A stretch of DNA of 64,000 nt from Massiliimalia timonensis (GCF_900186585.1 NZ_FYDD01000004.1:124001-188000); one strand, 5' to 3'. Positions 1 through 8,611 are shown, counted from the first letter of the stretch. Notes: generated by a model not told the origin, from the letters alone. Numbers and translations: made by a program.

Positions 1-1
1 G

Positions 2-346
2 ACCTCCAGTTCCATGTACTATTACGAGACGCTGAATACCCCCAACGCAATGGATGTATTTTTGGGACAAGATTGCGGCGTTACCAAAATTCACACTACC
101 ATTGATACCGGTCAGGATCTGCTTTTGTTTGGCGATGAATACGCAAAACCTTTGCTTCAGTTTTTGTCTTTGCATTACCGGTCTATTACCTTTGTCAACC
201 TAAGTAAATACACAGATGATCAAGCCAGCCTGATAAAGCCTGCTGACTATGATACGATCTTGTTTTTATACCAAGTAAAAAATTATATCTCCGACATCAG
301 CGTAGCGGCTAGGCTGCCCAATATCGGAGAAACAGAAAATTCCTGA
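2..346 (+). CDS. DHHW/AlgX-like protein, C-terminal fragment
   Basis: The reading frame is open to the left edge, so this is the C-terminal end of a larger protein; the first ATG at 14 is internal. The visible part has the pattern LLLFGDEYAKPLLQFLSLHY followed by a strand and an aspartate-rich turn. It resembles the last strand-helix unit of DHHW/AlgX/AlgJ (SGNH-like) proteins, in which a conserved 'kDSYa' segment carries an active-site Asp/Ser. Here that segment reads GDEYA, with Glu where Ser is usual. Proteins of this family modify or support extracellular polysaccharide at the membrane. The next gene begins 17 bases downstream, probably in the same transcript. Family assignment is by pattern only. 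Confidence 0.55.
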   Translation, partial: TSSSMYYYETLNTPNAMDVFLGQDCGVTKIHTTIDTGQDLLLFGDEYAKPLLQFLSLHYRSITFVNLSKYTDDQASLIKPADYDTILFLYQVKNYISDISVAARLPNIGETENS

Positions 347-363
347 AAGGAGCACTCCCCCTT

Positions 364-1431
364 ATGAAACAATCAATGAAACGTATCTTTACCTTTGCTT
401 TGGCTTCCGCCATGGCTTTGACCATGGGAAGCTGTGGAAAGCAGGTCGCAGAGGAAACCAGTTCCCTCCCCCCTGTTTCCTCAGAGCCTGCCGAAGTGCA
501 GCCGCAAGGAAACCAAAACCCGCTGACCGGCCTTTACGATCTGGATGAAACAATGGTGGGGAAACGCCCTGTCAGCTTTATGATCAATAACCATCACCGT
601 TCCTGGCCGCAACGCGGGATCTCACAGGCGGATATTATTTATGAATTACCGGTAGAAGGCGGCCTTACCCGGCTCATGGCGATCTATGCCGATTACAGCA
701 AAACAAAAGACTTTGGCTCTAACCGCTCCGTACGGCATGATTTCGTTGAGCTGTCCCTTCCCTTCCATACCATCTTTATTCATTGGGGCGGGAGCACTTT
801 TGGATACGATTCCCTGAAAAAATATGGTGTGGACGATATTGACGGCATGATCTACGCAAACAAGTACTTTTATACCGACCGTTCCCTGCATAAGGATATT
901 GAACACACCCGCTTCATGACCCAGGAAAACCTGCAGGATGCATTAACGGGCACTAAAATCGGGTTGACTGGGGATACCCCCACCGCTTACCAGTTTGCAC
1001 AGGAAGAGGATTCTGTTTCCTTCACAGACTCTGCTAAAAAGGCTTATGTAAAGGTTTCTTCTGCTGTAAAAACTACTTTTAACTATGATGAAACAAATAA
1101 GGATTACACCAAAGTAGAATTTGACGACGATGTAATTGACGGAAACACCAAGGAAAAGGTGCATATCAAAAACGTATTCATCCTGTATGATAACATCCCG
1201 CTGATGTCCGACGGGCTGCATGTCGACCTCTCCCTCAGCAGCGGCGGTGGCTGGTATTTGACCAACGGGACGCGGACTGCGATCACATGGTCAAAGGGCG
1301 ACGCCAAAAATCCGCTGACGTTCCAAACAGAATCGGGCGAAGCATTAACAGTAAACCCCGGCAACAGCTGGGTGCTGTTTGTACCGGACAATATGAAGGA
1401 GAAAACCACCTTTGACGACGCTCAGGCTTAA
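364..1431 (+). CDS. DUF3048 domain-containing lipoprotein (YerB-like)
   Basis: 355 residues with a lipoprotein-type leader: basic start, hydrophobic core, then MGSC with Cys24 as the likely lipidation site. After a low-complexity linker comes the DUF3048 N-terminal domain (about 50-190), with RPVSFMINNH and the stretch GISQADIIYELPVEGG. A C-terminal domain (about 220-345) ends the protein. Members are surface lipoproteins of Firmicutes with no established biochemical role. A Shine-Dalgarno AAGGAG lies about 11 bases before the ATG. The end overlaps the next gene (apbE) by 20 bases, indicating translational coupling. Confidence 0.85.
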   Translation: MKQSMKRIFTFALASAMALTMGSCGKQVAEETSSLPPVSSEPAEVQPQGNQNPLTGLYDLDETMVGKRPVSFMINNHHRSWPQRGISQADIIYELPVEGGLTRLMAIYADYSKTKDFGSNRSVRHDFVELSLPFHTIFIHWGGSTFGYDSLKKYGVDDIDGMIYANKYFYTDRSLHKDIEHTRFMTQENLQDALTGTKIGLTGDTPTAYQFAQEEDSVSFTDSAKKAYVKVSSAVKTTFNYDETNKDYTKVEFDDDVIDGNTKEKVHIKNVFILYDNIPLMSDGLHVDLSLSSGGGWYLTNGTRTAITWSKGDAKNPLTFQTESGEALTVNPGNSWVLFVPDNMKEKTTFDDAQA

Positions 1432-2452
1432 ACGGGGCTTTCTTCTGGCGGTATTTTGCGCGTTTCCGCTTTTGGCCTTTTCCTCTTGCAAGGATACACA
1501 GCCGGTACGATCTGCCTTTACCGCCATGGATACGGCCATTACTGCAAAATTTTACGGAGCGGAGGCAAAGCAGGCCGCCGAGCACTTTCAAACACAAATC
1601 GAGGACTTAGACGGCCTTTGGTCAAAAACCGACCCGCAAAGCGATATTGCACGGTTAAATCTTTATGGAACGTTGCCTACCGGGCAACTGGATCTACGCA
1701 CCATCGCTTTATTAGAAAAATCCTCCCAGCTAAGCCGGGAAACAAAAAATGCCTTCGACCCCGCATTAGGACGACTGGTTTCCTTATGGGGGATCGGCAC
1801 CGAAAAGCAGCAGGTTCCCGGAGAAGGCGAACGGCAGGCCGTACTGGAACGATGCGGGAATGAAAACCTTATGATCACAGAAGACACCGTTTCTTTAAAA
1901 AATGAAATTCAGCTCGATTTGGGCGGGATCGCAAAAGGCGCCGCTACCGATGAGGCGGTAAAAGCGCTGGAACAGTTTTCTTTGGATGGCTATCTGTTAT
2001 CCTTGGGCGGAAATGTTTACGTGCATGGAGAAAAGCCGGATCAAAGCGAATGGCGGGTCGGGATCAGCGACCCGGATGGGAAAGCAGATTATCTGGGGTA
2101 TCTGGCGGTTTCCGACTGCGCTGTTGTCACTTCGGGGGACTATGAACGTTTTTTTATTCAGGAGGGCGTACGCTACCACCATATTTTGGACCGCACTACC
2201 GGAGCGCCTTCTCAAAGCGGGCTGCGCTCTGTCACCGTAGTTTGCAAAGACGCTGCCAAGGCGGATGCTTACTCCACGGCCCTGTTTGTAATGGGCGCCG
2301 AAAAAGGAATGTCTTTCTGTGAAAAAGAGGATACTTTAGATGCTGTTTTTGTAACAGACGATCATCAAATCTTCCTAACTGACGGGCTGAAAGAGTGCTT
2401 TTCCCTGACAGAATCAGAACGGTATCAGGTCATGTCGGAGGGACCAGCATGA
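1412..2452 (+). CDS. apbE: FAD:protein FMN transferase (ApbE family)
   Basis: 346 residues from a TTG start preceded by GAAGGAG ten bases upstream; no better ATG exists. The N-terminus is a lipoprotein-type leader ending in FSSC. The ApbE fold is shown by LDLGGIAKG near residue 169, a TSGDYERFF segment, and HHILDRTTGAP near residue 256, which carries the Mg-binding Asp/Thr. ApbE covalently attaches FMN to Ser/Thr of extracytoplasmic redox proteins (RnfG/NqrC or FMN-binding domains). No target with an FMN-binding domain is in the window. The stop overlaps the start of the following NusG_II gene as ATGA. Confidence 0.92.
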   Translation: MTTLRLKRGFLLAVFCAFPLLAFSSCKDTQPVRSAFTAMDTAITAKFYGAEAKQAAEHFQTQIEDLDGLWSKTDPQSDIARLNLYGTLPTGQLDLRTIALLEKSSQLSRETKNAFDPALGRLVSLWGIGTEKQQVPGEGERQAVLERCGNENLMITEDTVSLKNEIQLDLGGIAKGAATDEAVKALEQFSLDGYLLSLGGNVYVHGEKPDQSEWRVGISDPDGKADYLGYLAVSDCAVVTSGDYERFFIQEGVRYHHILDRTTGAPSQSGLRSVTVVCKDAAKADAYSTALFVMGAEKGMSFCEKEDTLDAVFVTDDHQIFLTDGLKECFSLTESERYQVMSEGPA

Positions 2453-2835
2453 GATACAAAAAAATTCCATTAAAAAAAGGAGATCTACTTATTTTTGGGA
2501 TGATCCTCCTTTTGATCGCGGCAACCTGTATTTTTTTGTTTTCCCAAAAGGCGGAGGGGCAAAAGTATTGTATCATTTCACAGGAACATGATATAATAAA
2601 AGAAGTTCCACTGTTCAAGGGAAAGAAACAAACTATCACCGTTTCCGGCCAGTATCAGAATATCATCGAGATCGACGGCGAAAGGGTACGGGTTTTGGAG
2701 TCAAGCTGTCCCAACCAGTTCTGTGTCCACACAGGGTGGATCACAGACGGCTATCAAACGATTGCCTGCCTCCCCAACAGCCTCTTGATCCGGATCGTCT
2801 CCGGCGAGGATACCAAGGTCGATATTATTTCTTAG
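2449..2835 (+). CDS. NusG domain II-containing membrane-anchored protein
   Basis: 128 residues: a short basic start, one transmembrane segment (about 12-32), then an extracytoplasmic beta domain. The motif CPNQFCVHTGWI matches the NusG_II consensus (CPxxxCVxxG). The start is fixed by ATGA overlap with apbE. Stand-alone NusG_II proteins in anaerobic Firmicutes are commonly encoded with Gx transporters, ApbE and Rnf/FMN-binding genes and are thought to belong to membrane electron-transfer modules; their exact role is not established. The two cysteines may form a disulfide or bind a cofactor, which is inference. Confidence 0.85.
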   Translation: MRYKKIPLKKGDLLIFGMILLLIAATCIFLFSQKAEGQKYCIISQEHDIIKEVPLFKGKKQTITVSGQYQNIIEIDGERVRVLESSCPNQFCVHTGWITDGYQTIACLPNSLLIRIVSGEDTKVDIIS

Positions 2836-2848
2836 CAGGGGGTAAGAT

Positions 2849-3370
2849 ATGGCAAAACGTGCGGCAACTGCCGGTCTTTTGACCGCTTTAGCGCTGGCTT
2901 TGGGATATTTGGAGCATTTGCTCCCTCTCCAGCTGCTGGTTCCCTTACCCGGGATCAAGCTGGGGCTTTCCAATATCGTGACTTTGTTTGCCTTGATTGC
3001 ATTGGGAAAGCGCTACGCGTTCAGTATCCTGCTGGCGCGCTGCCTGTTGCAGGGAATGCTGTTCGGCTCTGTTCCCTCTCTTGCATTCAGCCTAAGCGGT
3101 GGGATTTTGGCTATGCTTGTGATGAGTCTGTTAAAACAGGGATACCCCAGTTTTTTTTCCGTCATCGGGATCAGCGCAGCAGGCGCTACATGCCACCAGA
3201 TCGGACAGATCATCTGTGCCGGTATCTTTTTTCAAAGCAGTGCTGTACTTGCCTATCTGCCGATTTTATTGGCGGCCGGGGGCATCAGCGGGTGTTGTAC
3301 CGGGCTGGTCGGGCAGCTATTTCTGGCGCGTTCGGCCCATATGGGGTTGGGAAACGATACGGCCGTGTAA
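2849..3370 (+). CDS. Gx transporter family protein (heptaprenyl diphosphate synthase component I-like)
   Basis: 173 residues, highly hydrophobic, with about five membrane segments and the family-typical start GLLTALALALGYLEHLLP followed by GIKLGLSNIVTL. The family is annotated either as heptaprenyl diphosphate synthase component I or as Gx transporter; the ECF S-component-like topology favours a membrane carrier. It follows the NusG_II gene by 13 bases with the site GGGGG upstream of ATG. The co-occurrence of NusG_II, Gx and ApbE suggests a quinone- or flavin-linked membrane module. The substrate is unknown. Confidence 0.8.
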   Translation: MAKRAATAGLLTALALALGYLEHLLPLQLLVPLPGIKLGLSNIVTLFALIALGKRYAFSILLARCLLQGMLFGSVPSLAFSLSGGILAMLVMSLLKQGYPSFFSVIGISAAGATCHQIGQIICAGIFFQSSAVLAYLPILLAAGGISGCCTGLVGQLFLARSAHMGLGNDTAV

Positions 3371-3388
3371 AATAAAGGAGGAATATCC

Positions 3389-4465
3389 ATGGCAAAACGA
3401 ATTGGTATCTTAACCAGCGGGGGGGACTGCCCCGGACTGAACGCGGTGATCCGCGGCGTTGCAAAAGCGGCGTATGAATTGATGGATGATGTGGAGATCA
3501 TCGGTATTCAGGACGGTTACCGCGGGCTGATACACGGGGAATACCGCGTTATGAAACAGTCCGATTTTTCTGGGATCCTGACATTGGGTGGAACGATTTT
3601 AGGCACCTCTCGTCAGCCGTTTAAACAAATGCGGGTGATCGGGGAAGATAATATTGATAAAGTTAAAAATATGAAAGAAAACTACCAAAAGATGAAGCTG
3701 GACTGTCTTTTGATCCTGGGCGGGAATGGTACCCACAAAACGGCGGCTTTACTGGCCGAAGAGGGATTAAATGTTATCGGACTGCCAAAGACGATCGATA
3801 ACGATCTATACGGTACTGACGTTACCTTTGGGTTCCATTCCGCATTGAACATCGCCACCGAAGCGCTGGACCTGCTTCACACTACAGCGGCCAGCCACGG
3901 CCGTGTCATGGTAGTGGAGCTGATGGGAAACAAGACGGGCTGGTTGACTCTCCATGCGGGGATCGCGGGTGGTGCGGATATTATCCTGCTTCCAGAGCTC
4001 CCCTATGATCCCAAAAAAGTTGCGGCGGCTGTAAAGCGCCGTGCGGAAAGCGGTAAAGCATTTTCGATCATTGCAGTTGCAGAAGGCGCTATGACAATGG
4101 ACGAAGCAAAGCTAAAACGCAAAGAACGCCTGCGTCAGCGCACAGAACAGGGCTTCCATACGGTTTCTGAGCAGATTGCTGCTTATGTGGAAAGCCATAC
4201 TGGATGCGAAACCAGGGTAGTGGTTCCCGGACATTTACAACGTGGAGGCGCGCCTTCTGCGTATGACCGGGTATTGTCCACACGGTTTGGTGCTTATGCC
4301 GCAAGGCTGATCCAAGCAAAGAAATTTGGTGTTACCGTTGCCTTGAAAGGAAACGTAGTCACTGAAAATAAACTCTCTGACATTGCCGGAAAAGCGAAGC
4401 TGGTGCCAAAGGATGACCAAATGGTACAGGTTGCAAAGGATATGGGCATTTCGTTTGGAGATTAA
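3389..4465 (+). CDS. pfkA: 6-phosphofructokinase
   Basis: 358 residues with the PFKA fold. TSGGDCPGLNAVIRG lies at the N-terminus, GGNGT at residues 111-115, PKTIDND at 133-139, and a late HLQRGGAPSAYDR segment follows. It phosphorylates fructose-6-phosphate. The residue after GGN is Gly (ATP-type) while the Lys in PKTIDND is of the kind seen in pyrophosphate or mixed clades, and Asn replaces the usual Asp of GGDGT, so donor choice cannot be fixed by reading alone. A strong site AAAGGAGG precedes the ATG. The fructokinase gene follows after 22 bases, giving a compact hexose-entry operon. Confidence 0.93.
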   Translation: MAKRIGILTSGGDCPGLNAVIRGVAKAAYELMDDVEIIGIQDGYRGLIHGEYRVMKQSDFSGILTLGGTILGTSRQPFKQMRVIGEDNIDKVKNMKENYQKMKLDCLLILGGNGTHKTAALLAEEGLNVIGLPKTIDNDLYGTDVTFGFHSALNIATEALDLLHTTAASHGRVMVVELMGNKTGWLTLHAGIAGGADIILLPELPYDPKKVAAAVKRRAESGKAFSIIAVAEGAMTMDEAKLKRKERLRQRTEQGFHTVSEQIAAYVESHTGCETRVVVPGHLQRGGAPSAYDRVLSTRFGAYAARLIQAKKFGVTVALKGNVVTENKLSDIAGKAKLVPKDDQMVQVAKDMGISFGD

Positions 4466-4487
4466 CACACAAAAAGGAGGAGTAACA

Positions 4488-5444
4488 ATGTTTGACGTTG
4501 TTGCAATGGGGGAACTTTTAATTGATTTCACCCCATACGGACAAAGTGAGCAAGGAAATGAGGTGCTGGAAGCAAATCCAGGCGGGGCGCCCTGCAATGT
4601 ACTGGCAATGCTCAACCGCTTAGGCAGAAAGGTGGCCTTTCTGGGAAAAGTGGGATATGACAGCTTTGGCACACTTCTGCGCAAAACGATTACAGATATT
4701 GGGATCGATAGCACAGGTCTGGTGACAGATCCCAAAGTACATACTACTCTGGCATTCGTCCATTTAGACGAGCACGGCGACCGTAATTTTTCGTTCTGCC
4801 GCAATCCCGGCGCGGATATGATGCTGAATAAGGAGGAACTGAACCTAAATATTTTAAAGAATGCGAAGATCTTTCACTTTGGCACCCTTTCTATGACATC
4901 AGAACTGATTCGGGAAACTACCAAAGCAGCGATCGCCATCGCCAAGGAGCACGGCGCCGTTATCTCCTTTGACCCGAACCTGCGTCCGCCGCTATGGGAC
5001 TGTCTGGACACCGCTAAAGAGATGATCTGGTACGGGATCAGCCAATGCAATATTTTGAAAATCTCCGAGGATGAACTGCAATTTATTACCGGCATCGAAG
5101 ATTTGGACTTAGCCGCTAAAAAGGTGCAGGAAGAAAACCCCAACGTAAAAGTGATGTTCGTGACTTTGGGCAAGGACGGCAGTTCCTTCTATTATCAAGG
5201 GCAGAAGGGTTTCCGCGAAACGTTCCGGGAGGTAAAAACGATCGACACCACCGGCGCAGGAGACACTTTCTGCGGCTGTATGCTGCACTATCTGCTGGAC
5301 AAAGATCTGGAACAGTTGACTTATGACGGGCTGATGGAGGCTATCGCCTTTGGAAATGCCGCTTCCAGCTTGGTGACCACCAAAAAGGGCGCGATCAAAT
5401 CCATGCCTTCTGAAGAAGAAGTACACGCCCTGATCAACGCTTAA
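4488..5444 (+). CDS. scrK: Fructokinase (PfkB/ribokinase family)
   Basis: 318 residues starting at the ATG preceded by AAAAAGGAGG. The PfkB family is shown by MGELLIDF, the substrate motif NPGGAPCNVLAMLNRLG, NPGAD, DPNLRPPLW, and the catalytic DTTGAGDTFCG with GAGD at residues 256-259. Sequence style (VAMGELLIDF, GGAPCN) is that of bacterial fructokinases, making fructose-6-phosphate from fructose. It lies directly behind phosphofructokinase, so the pair would feed fructose into glycolysis. An alternative sugar such as 2-keto-3-deoxygluconate is less likely. Confidence 0.87.
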   Translation: MFDVVAMGELLIDFTPYGQSEQGNEVLEANPGGAPCNVLAMLNRLGRKVAFLGKVGYDSFGTLLRKTITDIGIDSTGLVTDPKVHTTLAFVHLDEHGDRNFSFCRNPGADMMLNKEELNLNILKNAKIFHFGTLSMTSELIRETTKAAIAIAKEHGAVISFDPNLRPPLWDCLDTAKEMIWYGISQCNILKISEDELQFITGIEDLDLAAKKVQEENPNVKVMFVTLGKDGSSFYYQGQKGFRETFREVKTIDTTGAGDTFCGCMLHYLLDKDLEQLTYDGLMEAIAFGNAASSLVTTKKGAIKSMPSEEEVHALINA

Positions 5445-5459
5445 ACAGGAGGGAATAAA

Positions 5460-6194
5460 ATGATTCGAGTAACAATATGGAACGAAAATTTTGATGAAAG
5501 AAATGGAAAAAAGGAAGTACTGGCAGTGCATCCAAACGGGATCCATAACACTTTAAAAGAGATCGTGGAAGAGCTTCCGGAGGTGGAGGTCCGCACCGCT
5601 ACTTTAGACCAGCCAGACTGCGGGCTTTCCGACGAAATCCTAGACCAGACCGACGTATTGGTTTGGTGGTCGCACCAATGCCACGACGAGGTGCCCGATG
5701 AACTGGTGAAAAAAATTCAGGAGCGCATCCTAAAAGGGATGGGATTTTTACCATTGCATTCCTCCCATTACTGTAAGCCTTTAAAAGCCCTGCTTGGCAC
5801 CACCTGTGACCTTGCATGGCGGGATGACTGTTATGAACGCCTGTTCTGTGTCAAGCCCGGTCATCCTATCGCAGAGGGGATCCCAGACTCCTTTGAAGTT
5901 GGGATCGATGAAATGTATTCTGAGCCTTTTGATATTGCCGATCCTGATGAATTGATCTTTGTAGGCTGGTTCGATTCCGGAAATGTTTTCCGCTCCGGCT
6001 GTACCTGGACACGGGGGTACGGAAAGATCTTTTATTTCCAGCCCGGCCATGAAACCAACTCTTCCTACAAAAACCCTTATGTGCGCAAGATCATCCAAAA
6101 TGCCGTAACATGGCTTTATAACCCAAAACGCCGTGAAAAGCTTGGTTCTCCTCACATTGACCCGACCCCAGAACAGCAGCGTCAGAAAAATTAA
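5460..6194 (+). CDS. ThuA domain-containing protein
   Basis: 244 residues covering a complete ThuA-like glutamine amidotransferase-type domain: RVTIWNENFDE, the LVWWSHQCHDEV strand-turn, GMGFLPLHSSHYCKP and a late YFQPGHETNSSY. ThuA proteins were named from a trehalose-utilisation cluster; many are predicted sugar-processing proteins of unproven activity. The site GGAGGG is close to the ATG and the gene follows fructokinase by 15 bases, so it is likely in the same operon and linked to carbohydrate use. It ends just before a strong terminator. Confidence 0.85.
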   Translation: MIRVTIWNENFDERNGKKEVLAVHPNGIHNTLKEIVEELPEVEVRTATLDQPDCGLSDEILDQTDVLVWWSHQCHDEVPDELVKKIQERILKGMGFLPLHSSHYCKPLKALLGTTCDLAWRDDCYERLFCVKPGHPIAEGIPDSFEVGIDEMYSEPFDIADPDELIFVGWFDSGNVFRSGCTWTRGYGKIFYFQPGHETNSSYKNPYVRKIIQNAVTWLYNPKRREKLGSPHIDPTPEQQRQKN

Positions 6195-6196
6195 AT

Positions 6197-6235
6197 AAAA
6201 AGAGCTGATACAATTTGTATCAGCTCTTTTTTTAC
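6197..6235 (+). terminator. Intrinsic terminator, bidirectional
   Basis: A near-perfect hairpin (AAGAGCTGATACAA paired with TTGTATCAGCTCTT) followed by a T run ends the ThuA operon. The mirror A run could also stop the converging DUF4234 transcript. Confidence 0.9.
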
Positions 6236-6243
6236 AGGTTTTC

Positions 6244-6660
6244 TTACATAGCCGGAGAAGTCGGTGGAACATTATGAGACATATGGGAATTAAACGCAAA
6301 CGCAAGATTGTTAAAGTTTTTGATAAACAAATACATAGCGACCCAAATCCCTAAACCACATACAACGAAGCCAAGCAGGTACCACAGCAAATAAGTGGTG
6401 CCGTTTTCTTCTACAGGGATCGCATTCACAGTACCCATGGTCTGCATACGGTTCCCCATCTGGTAATACCACCAAATATCATAAATACCGCAGGTGACAA
6501 TGCTCAAAATAACTGCCAACGTTGGGTCAACAGTTTTTCCATCATTCCCAGCCATTGTGTTGATGTCTTTTGTCATCTGGTACAGGTAAAAATAATGGTA
6601 AATCCCACAGGTGACGATGGTCAGCAATAGTACCATCCAAAATTCTCGTCTTTGAATCAT
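6244..6660 (-). CDS. DUF4234 domain-containing membrane protein
   Basis: 138 residues with three to four membrane helices. The repeated signature TVTCGIYHYFYLYQM / SIVTCGIYDIWWYYQM identifies DUF4234, a family of small integral membrane proteins without known function, often next to DUF2752 proteins as here. It is the second gene of a two-gene operon, starting 16 bases after the DUF2752 gene with the site GGGAGAG upstream. The C-terminal tail is short and hydrophilic. Confidence 0.83.
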   Translation of the reverse strand: MIQRREFWMVLLLTIVTCGIYHYFYLYQMTKDINTMAGNDGKTVDPTLAVILSIVTCGIYDIWWYYQMGNRMQTMGTVNAIPVEENGTTYLLWYLLGFVVCGLGIWVAMYLFIKNFNNLAFAFNSHMSHNVPPTSPAM

Positions 6661-6676
6661 GTTTCATTCTCTCCCT

Positions 6677-7093
6677 TTATGATGATTTGGTGAACAGTTC
6701 CAGAATATATTGATACAGATGATAGGCCGGTGCCTCATAATTATAATCCATAGGGGGGGTATCCGGGAACAGGAGCACCATCCGTACAATATACACAGAA
6801 AGGTATACCAATAGTACAATGATCCAAAACCACCGGTTAGCCTTTGCAGAACGAAAAACCATGCCATCTTTCCACAATGCTAAAACAATTAAAATCCCCG
6901 TCAGCCAGAATAAAGGATGATAATAAAAAGCGTCAACCACGTGCCCTTGCAGGAAAGCCAAAAACGCCCTAGTGACCCCGCAGCCCATGCACGGAAACCC
7001 AGTCAATGTCCGAAAAATACAGCCTATATCCAAAACAAATACCAAAAAGGCCGTTCCAATCAGAACACCGAAAAGTTTTGCAATCTTTTTCAT
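6677..7093 (-). CDS. DUF2752 domain-containing membrane protein
   Basis: 138 residues. The signature GFPCMGCGVTRAFLAFLQG followed by YHPLFW is diagnostic for DUF2752. About four hydrophobic segments are present. I start at the ATG at 7093 because GGTGG lies just upstream; a further ATG five codons earlier (7108) is possible but has no ribosome site. The function of the family is unknown. It leads the two-gene operon with the DUF4234 gene, behind a good promoter at 7125-7153. Confidence 0.83.
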   Translation of the reverse strand: MKKIAKLFGVLIGTAFLVFVLDIGCIFRTLTGFPCMGCGVTRAFLAFLQGHVVDAFYYHPLFWLTGILIVLALWKDGMVFRSAKANRWFWIIVLLVYLSVYIVRMVLLFPDTPPMDYNYEAPAYHLYQYILELFTKSS

Positions 7094-7124
7094 GGATCCA
7101 CCAATCATTCATTTTCTTATTTCA

Positions 7125-7153
7125 ATCATATCGAAAATACTTGTCAAAGTCAA
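7125..7153 (-). promoter_or_regulatory. Promoter of the DUF2752-DUF4234 operon
   Basis: On the minus strand TTGACT (7153-7148) and TATGAT (7130-7125) are 17 bases apart, a close sigma-A match. Confidence 0.7.
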
Positions 7154-7342
7154 TATTTTATCGTATTTTATCGGGAAAATTTAAGAAAATCTACGACTTA
7201 TAATATTGTTTTTTACCGATCGGACCCGGCGAATCTACCTTGGTAAAATTTTTTCGCCGGCTATTTTCAACAAAAGCCTCATTCTTTCCCGATACGCGCC
7301 GGCCGCGGCGCCTTTTAAAAACAGCCAACCCCTCTTTATCAT
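7154..7342. other. Intergenic gap, no gene seen
   Basis: Between the DUF2752 promoter and the rplL terminator. I see no coding pattern, RNA motif or repeat here. Confidence 0.6.
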
Positions 7343-7380
7343 AAAAAAAGCCAAAAGGCATTTACCTTTTGGCTTTTTTG
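7343..7380 (-). terminator. Terminator of the rplJ-rplL operon
   Basis: Minus-strand hairpin AAAAGCCAAAAGG / CCTTTTGGCTTTTTT directly downstream of the rplL stop. Confidence 0.9.
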
Positions 7381-7393
7381 ACAGTAAACAAAA

Positions 7394-7768
7394 TTACTTC
7401 AGTTCAACTTCAGCGCCAGCTTCAGTCAATTTTGTCTTCATTTCTTCAGCAGCATCTTTGGAAACGCCTTCTTTGACTGGTTTCGGAGCGTTGTCAACCA
7501 ATTCTTTTGCTTCTTTCAGGCCCAGGCCAGTAATTTCTCTAACAGCTTTGATAACTGCGATTTTGTTTGCGCCAGCAGAAGCCAGAACAACGTCAAATTC
7601 AGATTTTTCTTCAGCAGCCGGAGCAGCACCGCCTGCAACAGCGCCAGCCATCATTACCGGAGCAGCAGCGGAAACGCCGAATTCTTCTTCGATTGCTTTT
7701 ACGAGTTCATTCAACTCTAATACAGATAATGCTTTAATATCTTCAATAAATTTTGCGATATCAGCCAT
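7394..7768 (-). CDS. rplL: 50S ribosomal protein L7/L12
   Basis: 124 residues, normal length. The N-terminal dimerisation helix region ([19 protein letters not shown]) is followed by an Ala/Gly-rich hinge and the C-terminal domain with [20 protein letters not shown] and [19 protein letters not shown], which contacts translation factors on the ribosomal stalk. The site AGGAGG lies upstream of the ATG. It follows rplJ after 53 bases in the conserved rplJ-rplL order, so both are under control of the L10 leader. Confidence 0.98.
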   Translation of the reverse strand: MADIAKFIEDIKALSVLELNELVKAIEEEFGVSAAAPVMMAGAVAGGAAPAAEEKSEFDVVLASAGANKIAVIKAVREITGLGLKEAKELVDNAPKPVKEGVSKDAAEEMKTKLTEAGAEVELK

Positions 7769-7821
7769 GATATAAATCCTCCTAAATAATTTAATTTGTC
7801 ATGTTTATCCACAGATACGGA

Positions 7822-8322
7822 TTATGCTTCTTCTTTTTCAGCGATTGCATTAAGCGCAACAGCCAAACCACGGATCGGAGCAACCAAAACACTGACCAGC
7901 TGACCAACCAGCTGTTCTTTGGAAGGAAGTTTTCCCAGTGCGACAACTTTGTCTGCGTCCATTACTTCGCCGTCCATGTAACCAATTTTAATGGTAACTT
8001 TGTCTTTCAGCTTATCGGCATATTTTCCGATGATCTTTGCAGCAGCGATCGGATCTTCAGCGTGGGTCGCCAAAGCGGTCGTACCTTCCAAAACATCACA
8101 TAAGCCATCCAAACCAGCTTCTTTTGCCGCGAATTTCAGCATGGTGTTTTTCACAACTGCATACTGTACGCCAGCTTCTCTCAGTTCTTTTCTGAACTCA
8201 GTATCTTCTGCAACGGTAATCCCTTTATAATCAATGATCACACCAGCGCAGGAATTTTTCAGCTGTTCTGCAAGCTCAGCAACATACTGCTGCTTCTGAC
8301 TTAAGATTTTTTCACTTGGCAA
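7822..8322 (-). CDS. rplJ: 50S ribosomal protein L10
   Basis: 166 residues, normal length. Family features include the N-terminal KQQYVAELAEQLKNS, VIIDYKGITVAEDTEFRKELREAG, and VVKNTMLKFAAKEAGL. The C-terminal helix (QLVSVLVAPIRGLAVALNAI) anchors L7/L12 dimers. L10 with L12 usually represses its own operon through the leader mRNA; a leader with a terminator hairpin is present upstream. GGAGGTG lies upstream of the start, and rplL follows. Confidence 0.98.
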   Translation of the reverse strand: MPSEKILSQKQQYVAELAEQLKNSCAGVIIDYKGITVAEDTEFRKELREAGVQYAVVKNTMLKFAAKEAGLDGLCDVLEGTTALATHAEDPIAAAKIIGKYADKLKDKVTIKIGYMDGEVMDADKVVALGKLPSKEQLVGQLVSVLVAPIRGLAVALNAIAEKEEA

Positions 8323-8574
8323 ATCGTTTCACCTCCATAACAAACTACTGCATTTTTCCACCAGTCAAAAACCGGCTGGAATCGGGCGATCGATTTTTTA
8401 TGAAATAAAAAATCCTTCCGCTTCTACATGAGAAGGGAAGGACTGATCTACATATAATAAGGCATGGCCCTATTCAAATGATCCGCCTTTTATTCCTCCT
8501 CGACAGGCTGCGCTGCGTAGCACAATTATACAAAATCTGCACCTGTGGTCTATAGAAAAATAACAGCTTTAATT
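8323..8574 (-). promoter_or_regulatory. rplJL (L10) leader with attenuator hairpin
   Basis: The transcript from the promoter at 8575-8603 has about 245 untranslated bases before rplJ. It holds a terminator-like hairpin (TCCTTCCcTTCT paired with AGAAgcGGAAGGA, then TTTTTTATTT; 8406-8443). In Bacillus and relatives L10(L12)4 binds such a leader and favours this terminator. The protein-binding part was not matched base by base. Confidence 0.7.
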
Positions 8575-8603
8575 ATTATACGGGAAATTGACTATCTTGT
8601 CAA
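8575..8603 (-). promoter_or_regulatory. Consensus sigma-A promoter of rplJL
   Basis: TTGACA (8603-8598) and TATAAT (8580-8575) on the minus strand with a 17-base spacer: a perfect consensus promoter directly after rplA, so rplJL can be transcribed separately from the rplKA operon. Confidence 0.9.
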
Positions 8604-8611
8604 GACCCAAA

